A stretch of 48,886 bases of DNA from an uncultured Loktanella sp. (GTDB taxonomy: Bacteria > Pseudomonadota > Alphaproteobacteria > Rhodobacterales > Rhodobacteraceae): NCBI GenBank assembly GCA_937132065.1, contig CAKZNT010000076.1, positions 1 to 48,886 on the forward strand. Direction: 5' to 3'. Both the position numbers and the translations under genes were made by a program. Below are positions 10,007 through 18,573 of the stretch, one piece after another (position 1 is the first letter of the stretch; each line of letters begins with the position of its first letter). The notes below the pieces were generated by a model. It saw only the letters and a list, made by a program, of their open reading frames with translations, did not search any database and was not told the origin of the DNA.

Positions 10007-11221
10007 ATGACTATTTCACCCCTCGCACCCGCTTCATTTCCTGACTTGCCCGCGATTGACGGCGTGACCTTTGCAGCGGCCGCCGCTGGGGTGAAATACA
10101 AAGACCGTACCGATGTGATGCTGGCGGTTCTTGCCGCTGGCTCCACAGTGGCGGGGGTTTTCACACGCTCCGCCACACGGTCCGCGCCCGTGCGCGATTG
10201 CCAAGAGAAACTGGGCGCAGCCAGTGACGGCGCGGCTGCAATCCTTGTGAACTCCGGCAACTCCAACGCCTTCACAGGCAAGGCTGGAGCCACCGCCGTT
10301 GCGGCCCTCGCAAATGGCGTGGCCACCGCCACAGGGATCGACACCACCCGCGTTTTCACCTCCTCCACAGGGGTCATCGGCGAGCCACTCCCGTTCGAGC
10401 GGATCAACGCCAAGATGGACGAACTGACCGCCAACCAATCGCCAGCAGGCATCGCGGACGCGGCGCGCGCCATCATGACAACCGACACCTTCCCCAAAGG
10501 GGCCGCAGCAACCGTGATGATCGACGGCAAGCCCGTCAAAATCGCAGGCATCGCCAAGGGGTCTGGCATGATCGCGCCCGACATGGCGACAATGCTCGTC
10601 TATATCTTTACCGATGCGCAGATCGCACAGCCCGCGTTGCAGGCGCTTGTCGCCAAGTCTAACGACGTGACCTTCAACTGCATCACCGTTGATAGCGACA
10701 CCTCGACCTCCGACACGCTCATCATGGGCGCAACAGGGGCGTCAGGGATCAACGTCGAGGGCAACAGCGACTTCGCAAACGCGCTTCATGACCTCATGCA
10801 AGACCTCGCGCATCAGGTCGTCAAGGACGGCGAAGGGGCGAGCAAATTCGTGACTGTCGCCGTGACTGGCGCGGCCTCTGACAGCGATGCCCGCCTTGTC
10901 GCGATGGCCACCGCAAACTCGCCACTCGTCAAGACGGCAATTGCAGGCGAAGACCCGAACTGGGGCCGCATCGTCATGGCCGTTGGGAAATCGGGTGCAG
11001 CCGCTGATCGTGACTTGCTCACAATCAAGCTCGGCGACCTGACCCTCGCACAAGACGGCTGGCGGTCGCCATCCTATAACGAAGACGACTGCGCCGCCTA
11101 CATGAAGGGGCAGGATATCGTGATCGGCATCGACCTAGGCTTGGGCGCAGGGCAAAGCACGGTCTGGACCTGCGATTTGACGCACCAATATATCACCATC
11201 AACGCGGATTACCGGTCATGA
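10007..11221 (+). CDS. argJ: Bifunctional ornithine acetyltransferase / N-acetylglutamate synthase
   Basis: 404 residues. ArgJ transfers the acetyl group from N-acetylornithine to glutamate (the cyclic arginine pathway), and the bifunctional form also makes N-acetylglutamate from acetyl-CoA. The self-cleavage motif KGSGMIAPDMATML is present and places the nucleophile at Thr195, splitting the chain into alpha and beta subunits. Other family blocks: NSGNSNAFTG, VFTSSTGVIG, FNCITVDSDTSTSDT, GEDPNWGRIVMAVG. The C-terminal residues match the family. It is sandwiched between the parvulin gene (3-bp gap) and mutT (4-bp overlap). argG lies 31 kb away in the same window. Confidence 0.97.
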   Translation: MTISPLAPASFPDLPAIDGVTFAAAAAGVKYKDRTDVMLAVLAAGSTVAGVFTRSATRSAPVRDCQEKLGAASDGAAAILVNSGNSNAFTGKAGATAVAALANGVATATGIDTTRVFTSSTGVIGEPLPFERINAKMDELTANQSPAGIADAARAIMTTDTFPKGAAATVMIDGKPVKIAGIAKGSGMIAPDMATMLVYIFTDAQIAQPALQALVAKSNDVTFNCITVDSDTSTSDTLIMGATGASGINVEGNSDFANALHDLMQDLAHQVVKDGEGASKFVTVAVTGAASDSDARLVAMATANSPLVKTAIAGEDPNWGRIVMAVGKSGAAADRDLLTIKLGDLTLAQDGWRSPSYNEDDCAAYMKGQDIVIGIDLGLGAGQSTVWTCDLTHQYITINADYRS

Positions 11222-11616
11222 AGACTGTCCTCGTTTCCGCAGTCGCCCTAATCGACATCGACGGGCGGGTGCTTTTAGCACAGCGACCCGAGGGAAAATC
11301 ACTCGCAGGGCTTTGGGAATTTCCGGGCGGCAAAGTAGAAGCAGGCGAAACGCCCGAGGCCGCCCTGATCCGCGAACTTCAGGAAGAACTGGGAATCAAT
11401 ACATGGTCCTCATGCCTCGCGCCGCTCACCTTCGCAAGCCATAGCTACGACGATTTCCACCTGCTCATGCCGCTATTCGCCTGCCGAAAGTGGGAAGGAA
11501 CGCCGCACGGACGCGAGGGGCAGGAATTAAAATGGGTGCGGGCCAATGACTTACGGAACTATCCGATGCCGCCCGCCGATATTCCAATCATTCCAATTTT
11601 AAGAGACTGGCTTTAA
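11218..11616 (+). CDS. mutT: MutT-type nudix hydrolase (8-oxo-dGTP diphosphatase)
   Basis: 132 residues. A complete nudix box (GGKVEAGETPEAALIRELQE followed by ELGI, about residues 37-60) and the MutT-like start and end (LLAQRPEGKSLAGLWEFPGG, ELKWVRANDL) point to hydrolysis of oxidised dGTP, which protects DNA from 8-oxoguanine. The start overlaps the argJ stop by 4 bp, implying translational coupling. argJ-mutT pairing is common in this family of bacteria. One of three nudix genes in the window. Confidence 0.93.
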   Translation: MKTVLVSAVALIDIDGRVLLAQRPEGKSLAGLWEFPGGKVEAGETPEAALIRELQEELGINTWSSCLAPLTFASHSYDDFHLLMPLFACRKWEGTPHGREGQELKWVRANDLRNYPMPPADIPIIPILRDWL

Positions 11617-11669
11617 CTCAATTTTTACGGGTATGATGTTTAGTAAGACACCTTGGGGGAGGGCTTATC

Positions 11670-11798
11670 ATGCTACGCACAATCACAATCGGTTCCTACA
11701 TATCCGTGCAGGGGATTTTCCTGCGCGCGCTTGAAGACGGCAAAATCGCCATAGGCGTCGGAACAAAAACCTACATCGGCCGACCTGTCAGCCCATAG
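11670..11798 (+). CDS. Small ORF, 42 residues, function unknown
   Basis: ATG at 11670 preceded by a near-ideal ribosome binding site (GGGGGAGGG, 6-nt spacer), with a TAG at 11796-11798. The product MLRTITIGSYISVQGIFLRA continues as a charged stretch ending in TYIGRPVSP. It has no signal peptide or membrane segment and reads like a small beta-strand protein. A TATGAT at 11632-11637 could be a -10 element. An intrinsic terminator follows 31 bp later. It sits in the gap between mutT and infB, where it is the only gene. I do not know its function. The strong ribosome binding site and the terminator argue that it is translated. Confidence 0.6.
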   Translation: MLRTITIGSYISVQGIFLRALEDGKIAIGVGTKTYIGRPVSP

Positions 11799-11828
11799 TC
11801 ACAAACCGGACTGACGCGAGTAGATGTG

Positions 11829-11863
11829 AAAAAGGCGGCCCACTTGGGACCGCCTTTCTTTTT
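11829..11863. terminator. Bidirectional intrinsic terminator between the small ORF and infB
   Basis: AAAGGCGG and CCGCCTTT arms, one C/A mismatch, then CC/GG closing a 5-nt loop. T-rich tracts flank both sides (TTCTTTTT on plus, CTTTTT on minus), so it can stop both the mutT/small-ORF transcript and the infB transcript. Confidence 0.85.
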
Positions 11864-11878
11864 GTATCAAACTGGACC

Positions 11879-14377
11879 TTAAAGGTTCCGTTCAACCTCT
11901 TCGCGCTCGAAAATCTCGATCACGTCATTTGGACGGATATCTTCGTAGTTCTCAAACGCCATGCCGCATTCCTGACCAGACTGCACTTCGGTCACTTCGT
12001 CCTTAAAGCGCTTGAGCGTCTTCAGCGTGCCTTCGTGAATAACAACGTCATCACGGAGCAAACGAACACCAGCGGAACGGCGGGCAACACCCTCTGTCAC
12101 AAGACAACCAGCGATCTTACCAACGTTAGAGACCTTAAAGACCTCCTTGATCTTGGCATAACCGATGAACTTCTCGCGAATTTCGGCAGAGAGCAGACCA
12201 GAAGCCGCCGCTTTCACATCATCCACAAGGTCGTAGATGATCGAATAGTAGCGGATCTCGACACCCTTCTGGTTGGCAGAGTTACGCGCAGGCGCATTCG
12301 CACGCACGTTAAAGCCAATCACAGGGGCGCCTGAGGCCTCGGCAAGACCGATATCGGATTCTGTAATCGCACCAACACCAGAGTGTAGGACGCGAACACG
12401 GACCTCATCGTTGCCGATTTTCTCCATCGCCTGCACAATCGCTTCCGCAGAACCCTGAACGTCAGCCTTGAGCAAGATCGGCAGCTCGCTGATGTTTTCG
12501 TTTTGCTTGGCGTTGGCCATCAACTGATCAAGGGTCACAGCAGCGCCAGCCGCCGCACGGCGATCCTTGGATGCGTTCGCGCGGTATTCCGCGATCTCAC
12601 GCGCTTGCGCTTCTGTTTCGGTCACGTTCAGAACGTCACCCGCTTCTGGTGTGCCGTTCAGGCCCAAGACCTCGACAGGAACAGACGGACCAGCCGCGTC
12701 AACACGCTCGCCTTTGTCGTTGATCAACGCGCGGACCTTACCCCACTGCTCGCCGACAACGAAAATGTCGCCTTTGCGCAATGTGCCGTTCTGTACCAGA
12801 ACAGTCGCAACAGGACCGCGACCAACATCAAGCTGCGCTTCGATCACTGCGCCAGACGCGGCACGGTTCGGGTTCGCCTTGAGTTCGAGAATCTCGGACT
12901 GCAATGCAATCGCCTCAAGCAATTCAGGCAGACCCTGACCCGTCACAGCAGAGACTTCAACGTCCTGCACATCACCAGACATGGCCTCCACGATCACTTC
13001 ATGCTGAAGCAAATCTGTGCGCACCTTCATCGGATCAGCCGCAGGGCGGTCGATCTTGTTGATGGCGACAATCATCGGAACCTTGGCAGCTTTTGCGTGG
13101 GCAATCGCCTCGATGGTCTGCGGCATTACCGCGTCATCCGCAGCAACAACGAGAACAACGATGTCGGTGACCTGCGCACCGCGGGCACGCATTGACGTAA
13201 ACGCCGCGTGACCTGGCGTGTCGAGGAACGACAGCAACTGACCGCTTTCGGTTGTGACCTGATACGCACCAATGTGCTGCGTAATGCCGCCCGCTTCGCC
13301 TGCAACAACGCGGGCGTTACGGATCGCATCCAGCAAGGACGTCTTACCGTGGTCAACGTGACCCATGATCGTGATGATCGGCGCGCGATCAACCAGATCC
13401 TTTGGATTGTCTTCAACTTGGTCAATGACCTGCTCGACGTCAGCATCGGAGACACGAACAACCTTGTGGCCGAACTCTTCGATGATCAATTCCGCCGTAT
13501 CCGCGTCAATCGTTTGGGTCTGGGTCGCCATGATGCCGTTTGTCATCAACGCCTTCACAACGTCAGCAACCCGTTCACTCATACGGTTGGCAAGCTCGGC
13601 AACGGTAATCGCCTCTGGCAAGGCCACATCGCGGTAAACCTTTTCACGCTCGGCCGACACACCCATTGCCTTGGCACGGGCGCGGTCCTGCTTGCGCTTC
13701 ATTGCAGCCATCGAGCGCTGACGGCCACCTTCGCGACCCGCCGTAGCGGCGTTCAACGTCAGCTTACCAGAGCGGCGGTTGTCGTCACCGCCACGGCCCG
13801 GCTTGGCCTTGGTGTTGTCATTGCCACGGTTCGCCTTTTCGCGGTCCGCATTGCGCGGGGCCGACGAAGGACGGGACACAGATGTTTCACCCGGAGGGGC
13901 ATCTGCGGGGCTGGCATCAGGTGCAGCTTTTGCGGTCTTGGCCTTCTCGGCCTTAAGACGCTTGCGCTCTTCCTCTTCGGCTTTCGCCTTGAGGCTTTCC
14001 TCGCGCGCTGCATCCTCGGCCTCTTTGGCCTCAAGCTCGGCGCGGCGCTGTTCACGCTCGGCGGCGCGGGCGGCCTCTTCGGCCTCGCGCTTGGCTGCTT
14101 CTTCTGTTTCGCGGGCCTTGGCCATCGCCAACGCCTTCATGCGGCGTGCGAGTTCAACATCCGAAATGCCCGCTGGGCGCTTGGATGGATCGCCACCAAC
14201 AGGCATCGCAGGACCACCCGTTGCAGGCTTTGCTGCACCAGGTTTTGGAACCACAACGCGCTTGCGCTTGGTTTCTACCACAACATTCTTGGTTCGACCG
14301 TGGCTGAAGCTTTGCTTCACATTGCTTGGGCGCGAACCGCCAAGACCGAGTGTCTTTTTGCCGTCGTTATCGCTCAT
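11879..14377 (-). CDS. infB: Translation initiation factor IF-2
   Basis: 832 residues. IF-2 is the GTPase that brings initiator tRNA to the 30S subunit and promotes subunit joining. A long charged N-terminal region (to about residue 210) rich in Ala/Glu/Lys/Arg precedes an IF2_N-type segment (about 255-320). The G domain follows with G1 GHVDHGKT (about residue 337), G3 DTPGHAAF and G4 NKID, then beta-barrel domains II-IV. Last gene of the rimP-nusA-ylxR-infB operon; its start overlaps the ylxR stop by 11 bp. Ends at a two-way terminator. Confidence 0.98.
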   Translation of the reverse strand: MSDNDGKKTLGLGGSRPSNVKQSFSHGRTKNVVVETKRKRVVVPKPGAAKPATGGPAMPVGGDPSKRPAGISDVELARRMKALAMAKARETEEAAKREAEEAARAAEREQRRAELEAKEAEDAAREESLKAKAEEEERKRLKAEKAKTAKAAPDASPADAPPGETSVSRPSSAPRNADREKANRGNDNTKAKPGRGGDDNRRSGKLTLNAATAGREGGRQRSMAAMKRKQDRARAKAMGVSAEREKVYRDVALPEAITVAELANRMSERVADVVKALMTNGIMATQTQTIDADTAELIIEEFGHKVVRVSDADVEQVIDQVEDNPKDLVDRAPIITIMGHVDHGKTSLLDAIRNARVVAGEAGGITQHIGAYQVTTESGQLLSFLDTPGHAAFTSMRARGAQVTDIVVLVVAADDAVMPQTIEAIAHAKAAKVPMIVAINKIDRPAADPMKVRTDLLQHEVIVEAMSGDVQDVEVSAVTGQGLPELLEAIALQSEILELKANPNRAASGAVIEAQLDVGRGPVATVLVQNGTLRKGDIFVVGEQWGKVRALINDKGERVDAAGPSVPVEVLGLNGTPEAGDVLNVTETEAQAREIAEYRANASKDRRAAAGAAVTLDQLMANAKQNENISELPILLKADVQGSAEAIVQAMEKIGNDEVRVRVLHSGVGAITESDIGLAEASGAPVIGFNVRANAPARNSANQKGVEIRYYSIIYDLVDDVKAAASGLLSAEIREKFIGYAKIKEVFKVSNVGKIAGCLVTEGVARRSAGVRLLRDDVVIHEGTLKTLKRFKDEVTEVQSGQECGMAFENYEDIRPNDVIEIFEREEVERNL

Positions 14378-15008
14378 CTGGCTTCTTATCCTTCCCGGCG
14401 GACGTATCGTCGCCGTCTATCTCGCGTAGGCCACGTAGTTTTGTGGCTTCCTCTACAACACGGTTGCTGAGTTTTCCATTCGAGAGCGCGCCGTGTATTG
14501 CACTTCCGCGTCCGAATGCCAAACCCAATTCCTCCGAAGTGAAACACCCGAAATATCGGGCGCCCTCGGGGGTCCATAACTTTGCCTTGCCGCGCTCGGA
14601 TCCATCCGAGGCTTGCAACAAAACGCGGACGTTCTCGCCACCAGCGAGCCAGCCCTTAACTTTCTCAAAACCACAGACCGCACGGCCCGACTTGCGGGTC
14701 AATGCGATCAGGTCAAGGGCGTGGCGACATAACTGGCGCTCCACCTCTTCAACAAGACCTTCAGGAACGACGACTGCCTTCTTTGCGCTGCGCGAGAACT
14801 GGCCCTTGGAGGCCGCCTCCAACATCGCACGATCAGCAGTCACATACATACCACGTCCGGGCAGCTTACCCAAGACATCAGGATAAACCCGATCATCAGG
14901 GCCCACAACAAAGCGGATCAGCCCAGCCTTGGGCGTGACCTCTCCCGAGACGATGCACTTGCGCTCAACGTCGTCGTTCTTTGCTTTATATGGGCTCTTG
15001 CGTGACAT
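14367..15008 (-). CDS. ylxR: YlxR/DUF448 RNA-binding protein with L7Ae-like half
   Basis: 213 residues. The N-terminal part carries the YlxR signature ([33 protein letters not shown]), a basic fold proposed to bind nucleic acid. The middle part (about 100-180) resembles the L7Ae/L30e-like module seen in longer alphaproteobacterial YlxR proteins ([20 protein letters not shown]). The tail is charged. Position between nusA (27-bp gap) and infB (11-bp overlap) is the classical one and points to a role in transcription-translation coupling or rRNA handling; the precise job is not settled. Confidence 0.92.
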   Translation of the reverse strand: MSRKSPYKAKNDDVERKCIVSGEVTPKAGLIRFVVGPDDRVYPDVLGKLPGRGMYVTADRAMLEAASKGQFSRSAKKAVVVPEGLVEEVERQLCRHALDLIALTRKSGRAVCGFEKVKGWLAGGENVRVLLQASDGSERGKAKLWTPEGARYFGCFTSEELGLAFGRGSAIHGALSNGKLSNRVVEEATKLRGLREIDGDDTSAGKDKKPDER

Positions 15009-15035
15009 CTTGTAGTGTTACCTCAAGACGCCCAT

Positions 15036-16646
15036 TCAGGCGTCATCTTCCTGTGAAAACTCGTCTTCGTCGTCGTGGGTTTCCAGCTCGGCAGGGTCAA
15101 CCCAACCCAGCATAACGCGGGCGGTCATAACCATTGTTTGAGCCTCTTCCAGCGACACTTCAAACTTCTCCAGAACACCCTCGTCCTTCTTGCGCTCGCC
15201 GCCTTCTGTGGTCCAGCCACCAGCCAGCTCCCAGTCAGCACAAGTCGCGAAATCTTCAAGCGTCTTCACGCCATCTTCCGCAAGCGCCTGGATCATCAAC
15301 GGGGTCAGACCCTCAAAGTTGACAAGGCTATCCTCAACGCCCAACGCACGGGCAGCTTCCATCGCCTTGTTGTTGATCGCCTCAAGGAAATCACGGGCAC
15401 GGGCCTGCAACTCGCCTGCTGTGCCTTCGTCGATACCCTCGATAACAGTCAGCTCGTCAACTTCGACGTAAGCAACCTCTTCAAGGTTCGTAAAGCCTTC
15501 CGCGACCAGCAACTGGGCAAAGAACTCGTCCAGATCCAAAGCGTCCATGAACAACTTGGTGCGCAATTCAAACTCGGCCTGACGGCGCTTGGCTTCTTCT
15601 TCCTCAGTGAGGATATCAATGTCCAAACCAGTCAACTGGGACGCAAGACGCACGTTCTGACCACGGCGACCAATCGCAAGGGACAACTGCTCGTCAGGAA
15701 CTACAACTTCGATCTTGCCAGCTTCCTCGTCCAGAACAACCTTGGACACTTCGGCAGGCTGCAACGCGTTCACAAGGAACGTCGGCATGTCTTCATTCCA
15801 AGGAATGATGTCGATCTTTTCGCCCTGAAGCTCGTTCACAACGGCCTGAACGCGGCTACCGCGCATACCAACACAAGCGCCAACAGGATCAATCGAGCCG
15901 TCATGAGAGATCACAGCGATCTTGGCGCGAGAACCCGGATCACGGGCAACAGCCTTGATCTCGATGATGCCTTCGTAAATCTCGGGGACTTCCATCTTGA
16001 ACAACTCGGCCATGAAATCAGGCGCCGTGCGCGAAAGGAAAATCTGCGGGCCACGCTGCTCGCGGCGCACTTCCTTGATGAAACAACGGATACGATCGTT
16101 GGGGCGATACGCCTCGCGACCGATCTTCTCGTTGCGGCGCAAGATGCCCTCGCCAGAGCCAAGATCAACAATGACGTTGCCATATTCTTCACGCTTGACA
16201 AGCGCGTTGATGATTGTGCCAGCCTTGTCCTTGAACTCTTCGTATTGCTTGTCGCGCTCCGCTTCACGAACCTTCTGCAAGATCACCTGCTTGGCGGACT
16301 GGGCAGCGATACGGCCCAACTCGACAGGCGGGACGATCTCTACGAACGTCTGACCGACCTCGGGGTTTTCCATGTAATCGCGGGCCTGAGCAACTGTGAA
16401 CTCGGCCTGATAGTTCTCTAGCTCTTCCTCTTCCACAACCGTGCGAACGCGGGTGAAAGTGGCCTTGCCTGTGCGGCGATCAATGTCGACACGAATGTCC
16501 ATCTCTGCGCCGTAACGAGACTTCGCAGCACGGGCGAGGGACTCTTCCATCGCTTCAACAACCAGATTGGCGTCAATATTCTTTTCGCGGGCCACGGCCT
16601 CGGCTGTTTGCAACAGCTCAAGCTGGTTTGCGGAAGTAATTGCCAT
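15036..16646 (-). CDS. nusA: Transcription termination/antitermination factor NusA
   Basis: 536 residues. NusA binds RNA polymerase and nascent RNA, modulating pausing, termination and antitermination. Seen: N-terminal polymerase-binding domain (about 1-130), S1 domain, KH1/KH2 (ACVGMRGSRVQAVVNELQGE, LAIGRRGQNVRLASQLTG; about 260-345), then two acidic helix-hairpin-helix repeats and a highly acidic end. The length with C-terminal repeats is usual for proteobacteria. The start codon directly abuts the rimP stop, so translation is probably coupled. Confidence 0.98.
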   Translation of the reverse strand: MAITSANQLELLQTAEAVAREKNIDANLVVEAMEESLARAAKSRYGAEMDIRVDIDRRTGKATFTRVRTVVEEEELENYQAEFTVAQARDYMENPEVGQTFVEIVPPVELGRIAAQSAKQVILQKVREAERDKQYEEFKDKAGTIINALVKREEYGNVIVDLGSGEGILRRNEKIGREAYRPNDRIRCFIKEVRREQRGPQIFLSRTAPDFMAELFKMEVPEIYEGIIEIKAVARDPGSRAKIAVISHDGSIDPVGACVGMRGSRVQAVVNELQGEKIDIIPWNEDMPTFLVNALQPAEVSKVVLDEEAGKIEVVVPDEQLSLAIGRRGQNVRLASQLTGLDIDILTEEEEAKRRQAEFELRTKLFMDALDLDEFFAQLLVAEGFTNLEEVAYVEVDELTVIEGIDEGTAGELQARARDFLEAINNKAMEAARALGVEDSLVNFEGLTPLMIQALAEDGVKTLEDFATCADWELAGGWTTEGGERKKDEGVLEKFEVSLEEAQTMVMTARVMLGWVDPAELETHDDEDEFSQEDDA

Positions 16647-17222
16647 TTATTTGTCCTCCTGACCATCAATGATGGTTTCGATTTCGTCAAACTGGGTCTC
16701 GTCGATCTGACCCGCATCTTTACGACCGCGCAAAACATCGCGGATCAATTCATCCGTCAGAACCAACTTGGCATCTGACAGCCACTCAAATTTCAGACCA
16801 ATCGTGCCCTCGGCAATCGTGATCAAAACCTCGTCACCCTCAACGCCGGCAAGCGGGCCTTTGAAACGACGGCGACCGTCGATCAATTCCTCTGTCTCGA
16901 TCTTGGCTTCAAAGCCTTCCCAGCGGGCAAAATCCTTGAGGCGGGTCAACGGGCGGTCAACACCGGGGCTGGACACCTCGAGGTTATACGCATCCAAAAT
17001 CGGGTCTTCGACATCCATCACAGCCGAAATCGCGGTGCTAATGTGACCGCAATCATCGACCTCAATCGTGCCGTCCGGCTTTTGGGCCATGACCTGCAAA
17101 ATACTCTCTTTGCCCGTCATCAACCGAATACGCACAATCTCATAACCCATGTCTTCGACAACAGGCGTGATAATCTCGGCGATCCGACGATCAATGGCAG
17201 CTTTAGCGACTAAGTCGTTCAT
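16647..17222 (-). CDS. rimP: Ribosome maturation factor RimP
   Basis: 191 residues from the ATG at 17222 ([13 protein letters not shown]). This start matches the family and lies at the right distance from a GAGAGA site; an ATG one codon upstream is too close, and the longer open frame to 17345 would run through the leader hairpins. RimP acts late in 30S assembly. Seen: [17 protein letters not shown], the conserved [14 protein letters not shown] block (about 100-113), then a C-terminal SH3-like domain. First gene of the nusA-infB operon. Its start lies 21 nt after a terminator hairpin in the leader, which suggests attenuation of the whole operon. Confidence 0.95.
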   Translation of the reverse strand: MNDLVAKAAIDRRIAEIITPVVEDMGYEIVRIRLMTGKESILQVMAQKPDGTIEVDDCGHISTAISAVMDVEDPILDAYNLEVSSPGVDRPLTRLKDFARWEGFEAKIETEELIDGRRRFKGPLAGVEGDEVLITIAEGTIGLKFEWLSDAKLVLTDELIRDVLRGRKDAGQIDETQFDEIETIIDGQEDK

Positions 17223-17310
17223 CATTCTCTCAAGCACAAAAAAACGGGCGCGCGGCCCGTTACAAATTTCCGGTTGGGCGCTGGGTTTGGACCCCAGCAC
17301 GCCGCTGTTA
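17223..17310 (-). ncRNA. rimP-type leader RNA with intrinsic terminator (attenuator)
   Basis: The transcript expected from the promoter at 17317-17345 starts with a hairpin (GCTGGG / CCCAGC arms, 7-nt loop, about 17279-17297). It then carries a classic terminator: AACGGGC / GCCCGTT arms at 17243-17249 and 17255-17261, followed by seven U residues, ending about 15 nt before the rimP start. A leader with a premature terminator upstream of rimP-nusA-infB is a described element (rimP leader). The trigger is unknown; NusA autoregulation is a natural guess. The hairpins are seen, the function is inferred. Confidence 0.7.
17243..17261 (-). terminator. Premature terminator in the rimP leader
   Basis: Perfect 7-bp stem, 5-nt loop, followed on the minus strand by seven T residues. 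It lies inside the leader of the rimP-nusA-ylxR-infB operon, not at the end of a gene. Confidence 0.8.
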
Positions 17311-17316
17311 TTTGTC

Positions 17317-17345
17317 CATATAGAGAAGGTCGGGTGAGTCTGCAA
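17317..17345 (-). promoter_or_regulatory. Sigma70 promoter of the rimP-nusA-infB operon
   Basis: On the minus strand TTGCAG (17340-17345), a 17-nt spacer and TATATG (17317-17322) form a good -35/-10 pair. The expected start near 17310 gives an 88-nt leader that contains exactly the two leader hairpins. Confidence 0.6.
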
Positions 17346-17454
17346 GGGAACAATCGCAGAGCCATACCATTCATGACTGGCGTCAGAAAAACCAACAACG
17401 AATTAGGTTGCTCTGCGGACTTTGCCGCTGTTCGTATCCTAATCTGTTTCGCTC

Positions 17455-18216
17455 TTAAACCTTAGGGTCCGGGTTTTCTGTGTGCCCATCCACCGCGATC
17501 GTTTGCCCTGAAACAAGCCGCGCCGCGTCACTCCCTAGAAATACAGCCATATTGGCGACATCCTCTGCTGTCACAAAAGAACGCATAGAAGTTCCCATCG
17601 CATAACCTCTATAGACTTCGTCACGTGTCATTCCTTTGGCCGCAGCCTCCCGCTCAAGCACGCCTTCCATACGGGGCCCTTCAACTGCACCAGGACAAAT
17701 CGCATTAGCCCTAATGCCAAACGGACCTAACTCCATTGCAAGTGTCTTCATTAGGCCAATAACCGCCCATTTTGCCGCTGAGTAAGGTGCGCGATTGGGG
17801 TATCCATAGAGTCCAGCGGTTGATGACGTTAAGATAATCGCTCCTGACTTTTGCGCCTTCATCATAGATGCGGTGTGTTTGACGGTTAAAAATGCACCTT
17901 CCAGATTTACGGAAACACAGCTTCTCCAATCCTCAAGCCCAATGTCTTCGACCAGAGCCGTTGGACCTGCCACACCAGCATTTGCACAGAGCACATCGAC
18001 CCCGCCCCAGTCATCTGCCATTTGGTCAGATAATGCTGCCATCTGTTCTTCGTCGGCTACATTTACCAGACTACGCCGCCAGTTTTCGGGAACCTGCGAC
18101 AAGGCATTTTCGTCAATATCGGTCACCCAAACTTGTGCACCCGCATCGGCAAAAGCCTTTGCCATCGCGCGGCCGATGCCCGATGCACCCGCAGTAATCA
18201 AAACCCGCTTTTTCAT
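17455..18216 (-). CDS. SDR-family NAD(P)-dependent oxidoreductase
   Basis: 253 residues, a classical short-chain dehydrogenase: cofactor motif TAGASGIG (residues 8-15), the NAG motif CANAGVAG, catalytic Ser in ILTSSTAGL and YSAAK (Tyr/Lys), then ICPGAVEGPRM and the usual C-terminal VSGQTIAVDGH. An Asp at the end of the second strand (VTDID) suggests NAD rather than NADP. The substrate cannot be told from sequence; related proteins oxidise sugars or hydroxy acids. It is monocistronic, facing the rimP promoter. A 33-bp dyad lies 76 bp upstream and could be its operator. Confidence 0.93.
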   Translation of the reverse strand: MKKRVLITAGASGIGRAMAKAFADAGAQVWVTDIDENALSQVPENWRRSLVNVADEEQMAALSDQMADDWGGVDVLCANAGVAGPTALVEDIGLEDWRSCVSVNLEGAFLTVKHTASMMKAQKSGAIILTSSTAGLYGYPNRAPYSAAKWAVIGLMKTLAMELGPFGIRANAICPGAVEGPRMEGVLEREAAAKGMTRDEVYRGYAMGTSMRSFVTAEDVANMAVFLGSDAARLVSGQTIAVDGHTENPDPKV

Positions 18217-18291
18217 TTCGAATCCTTCTGTCTGGAACTAGCCAATCGTGAAGCATGATAGGTCTAATTTATTCTAACGGCTCTGGAATGA

Positions 18292-18324
18292 CAGGAACAC
18301 AACAAGAGACTGTTGTGCTACCTG
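18292..18324. promoter_or_regulatory. Imperfect 33-bp palindrome upstream of the SDR gene
   Basis: CACAACA (18298-18304) and TGTTGTG (18311-18317) form perfect 7-bp arms around 6 nt. CAGG and CCTG at the outer ends (18292-18295, 18321-18324) extend the dyad. This size and symmetry suit a dimeric repressor site for the SDR gene. No regulator gene is adjacent. Confidence 0.45.
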
Positions 18325-18482
18325 AACTGAAACACAATGGGTCAATCGCATGTAAAACCCAAAAGCGGTCAAAGGGCGTTGGCACGATCAGAGAGATTTG
18401 ACACGTTGGGCACGAAGCGGACATTCTCTATTTTCCACTCCGCTTGAGTAGGCCATTTCGGAAATGCATGTTTGATTTTCCA

Positions 18483-18510
18483 GTGCACGCCCGGTGCACG
18501 CACTGTGCAC
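18483..18510. repeat. GTGCAC triplet, 11-bp period (copy A)
   Basis: The 6-bp palindrome GTGCAC occurs at 18483, 18494 and 18505, each exactly 11 bp from the next, with unrelated 5-bp spacers (GCCCG, GCACT). All three copies therefore face the same side of the helix. It lies 17 bp outside the terminator of the ABC importer operon. A second element of the same design is at 44410-44437. I do not recognise it; a site for a cooperatively binding protein is the simplest idea. Confidence 0.7.
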
Positions 18511-18526
18511 GTAGATCACAACGTAA

Positions 18527-18553
18527 AAACGCCCCGCACATCGCGGGGCGTTT
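18527..18553 (-). terminator. Terminator of the ABC importer operon
   Basis: Perfect 11-bp stem (AAACGCCCCGC, 18527-18537 with 18543-18553), 5-nt loop, T-tract on the minus-strand transcript. It follows the binding-protein stop by 20 bp. Confidence 0.85.
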
Positions 18554-18573
18554 CGTTTTAGTTCAGTCGGTTT

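Larger units (their letters stand above)
18217..18573. other. 357-bp intergenic region with a dyad, a GTGCAC triplet and a terminator
   Basis: No credible gene in either strand. From the SDR start outward it holds a 33-bp imperfect palindrome (18292-18324), about 150 bp with nothing recognised, three GTGCAC palindromes at an 11-bp period (18483-18510) and the terminator of the ABC importer operon (18527-18553). A start at 18444 was considered and rejected. Confidence 0.7.

Noticed and set aside
13208..14470. 420-codon open frame antisense to infB and the ylxR end
   Set aside because: Shadow of the Ala/Glu-rich infB N-terminus; composition is Arg/Cys/Leu-rich without motifs.
15075..16421. 448-codon open frame antisense to nusA
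   Set aside because: nusA is certain on the other strand. The antisense product has no recognisable domain and reflects codon bias of the real gene.
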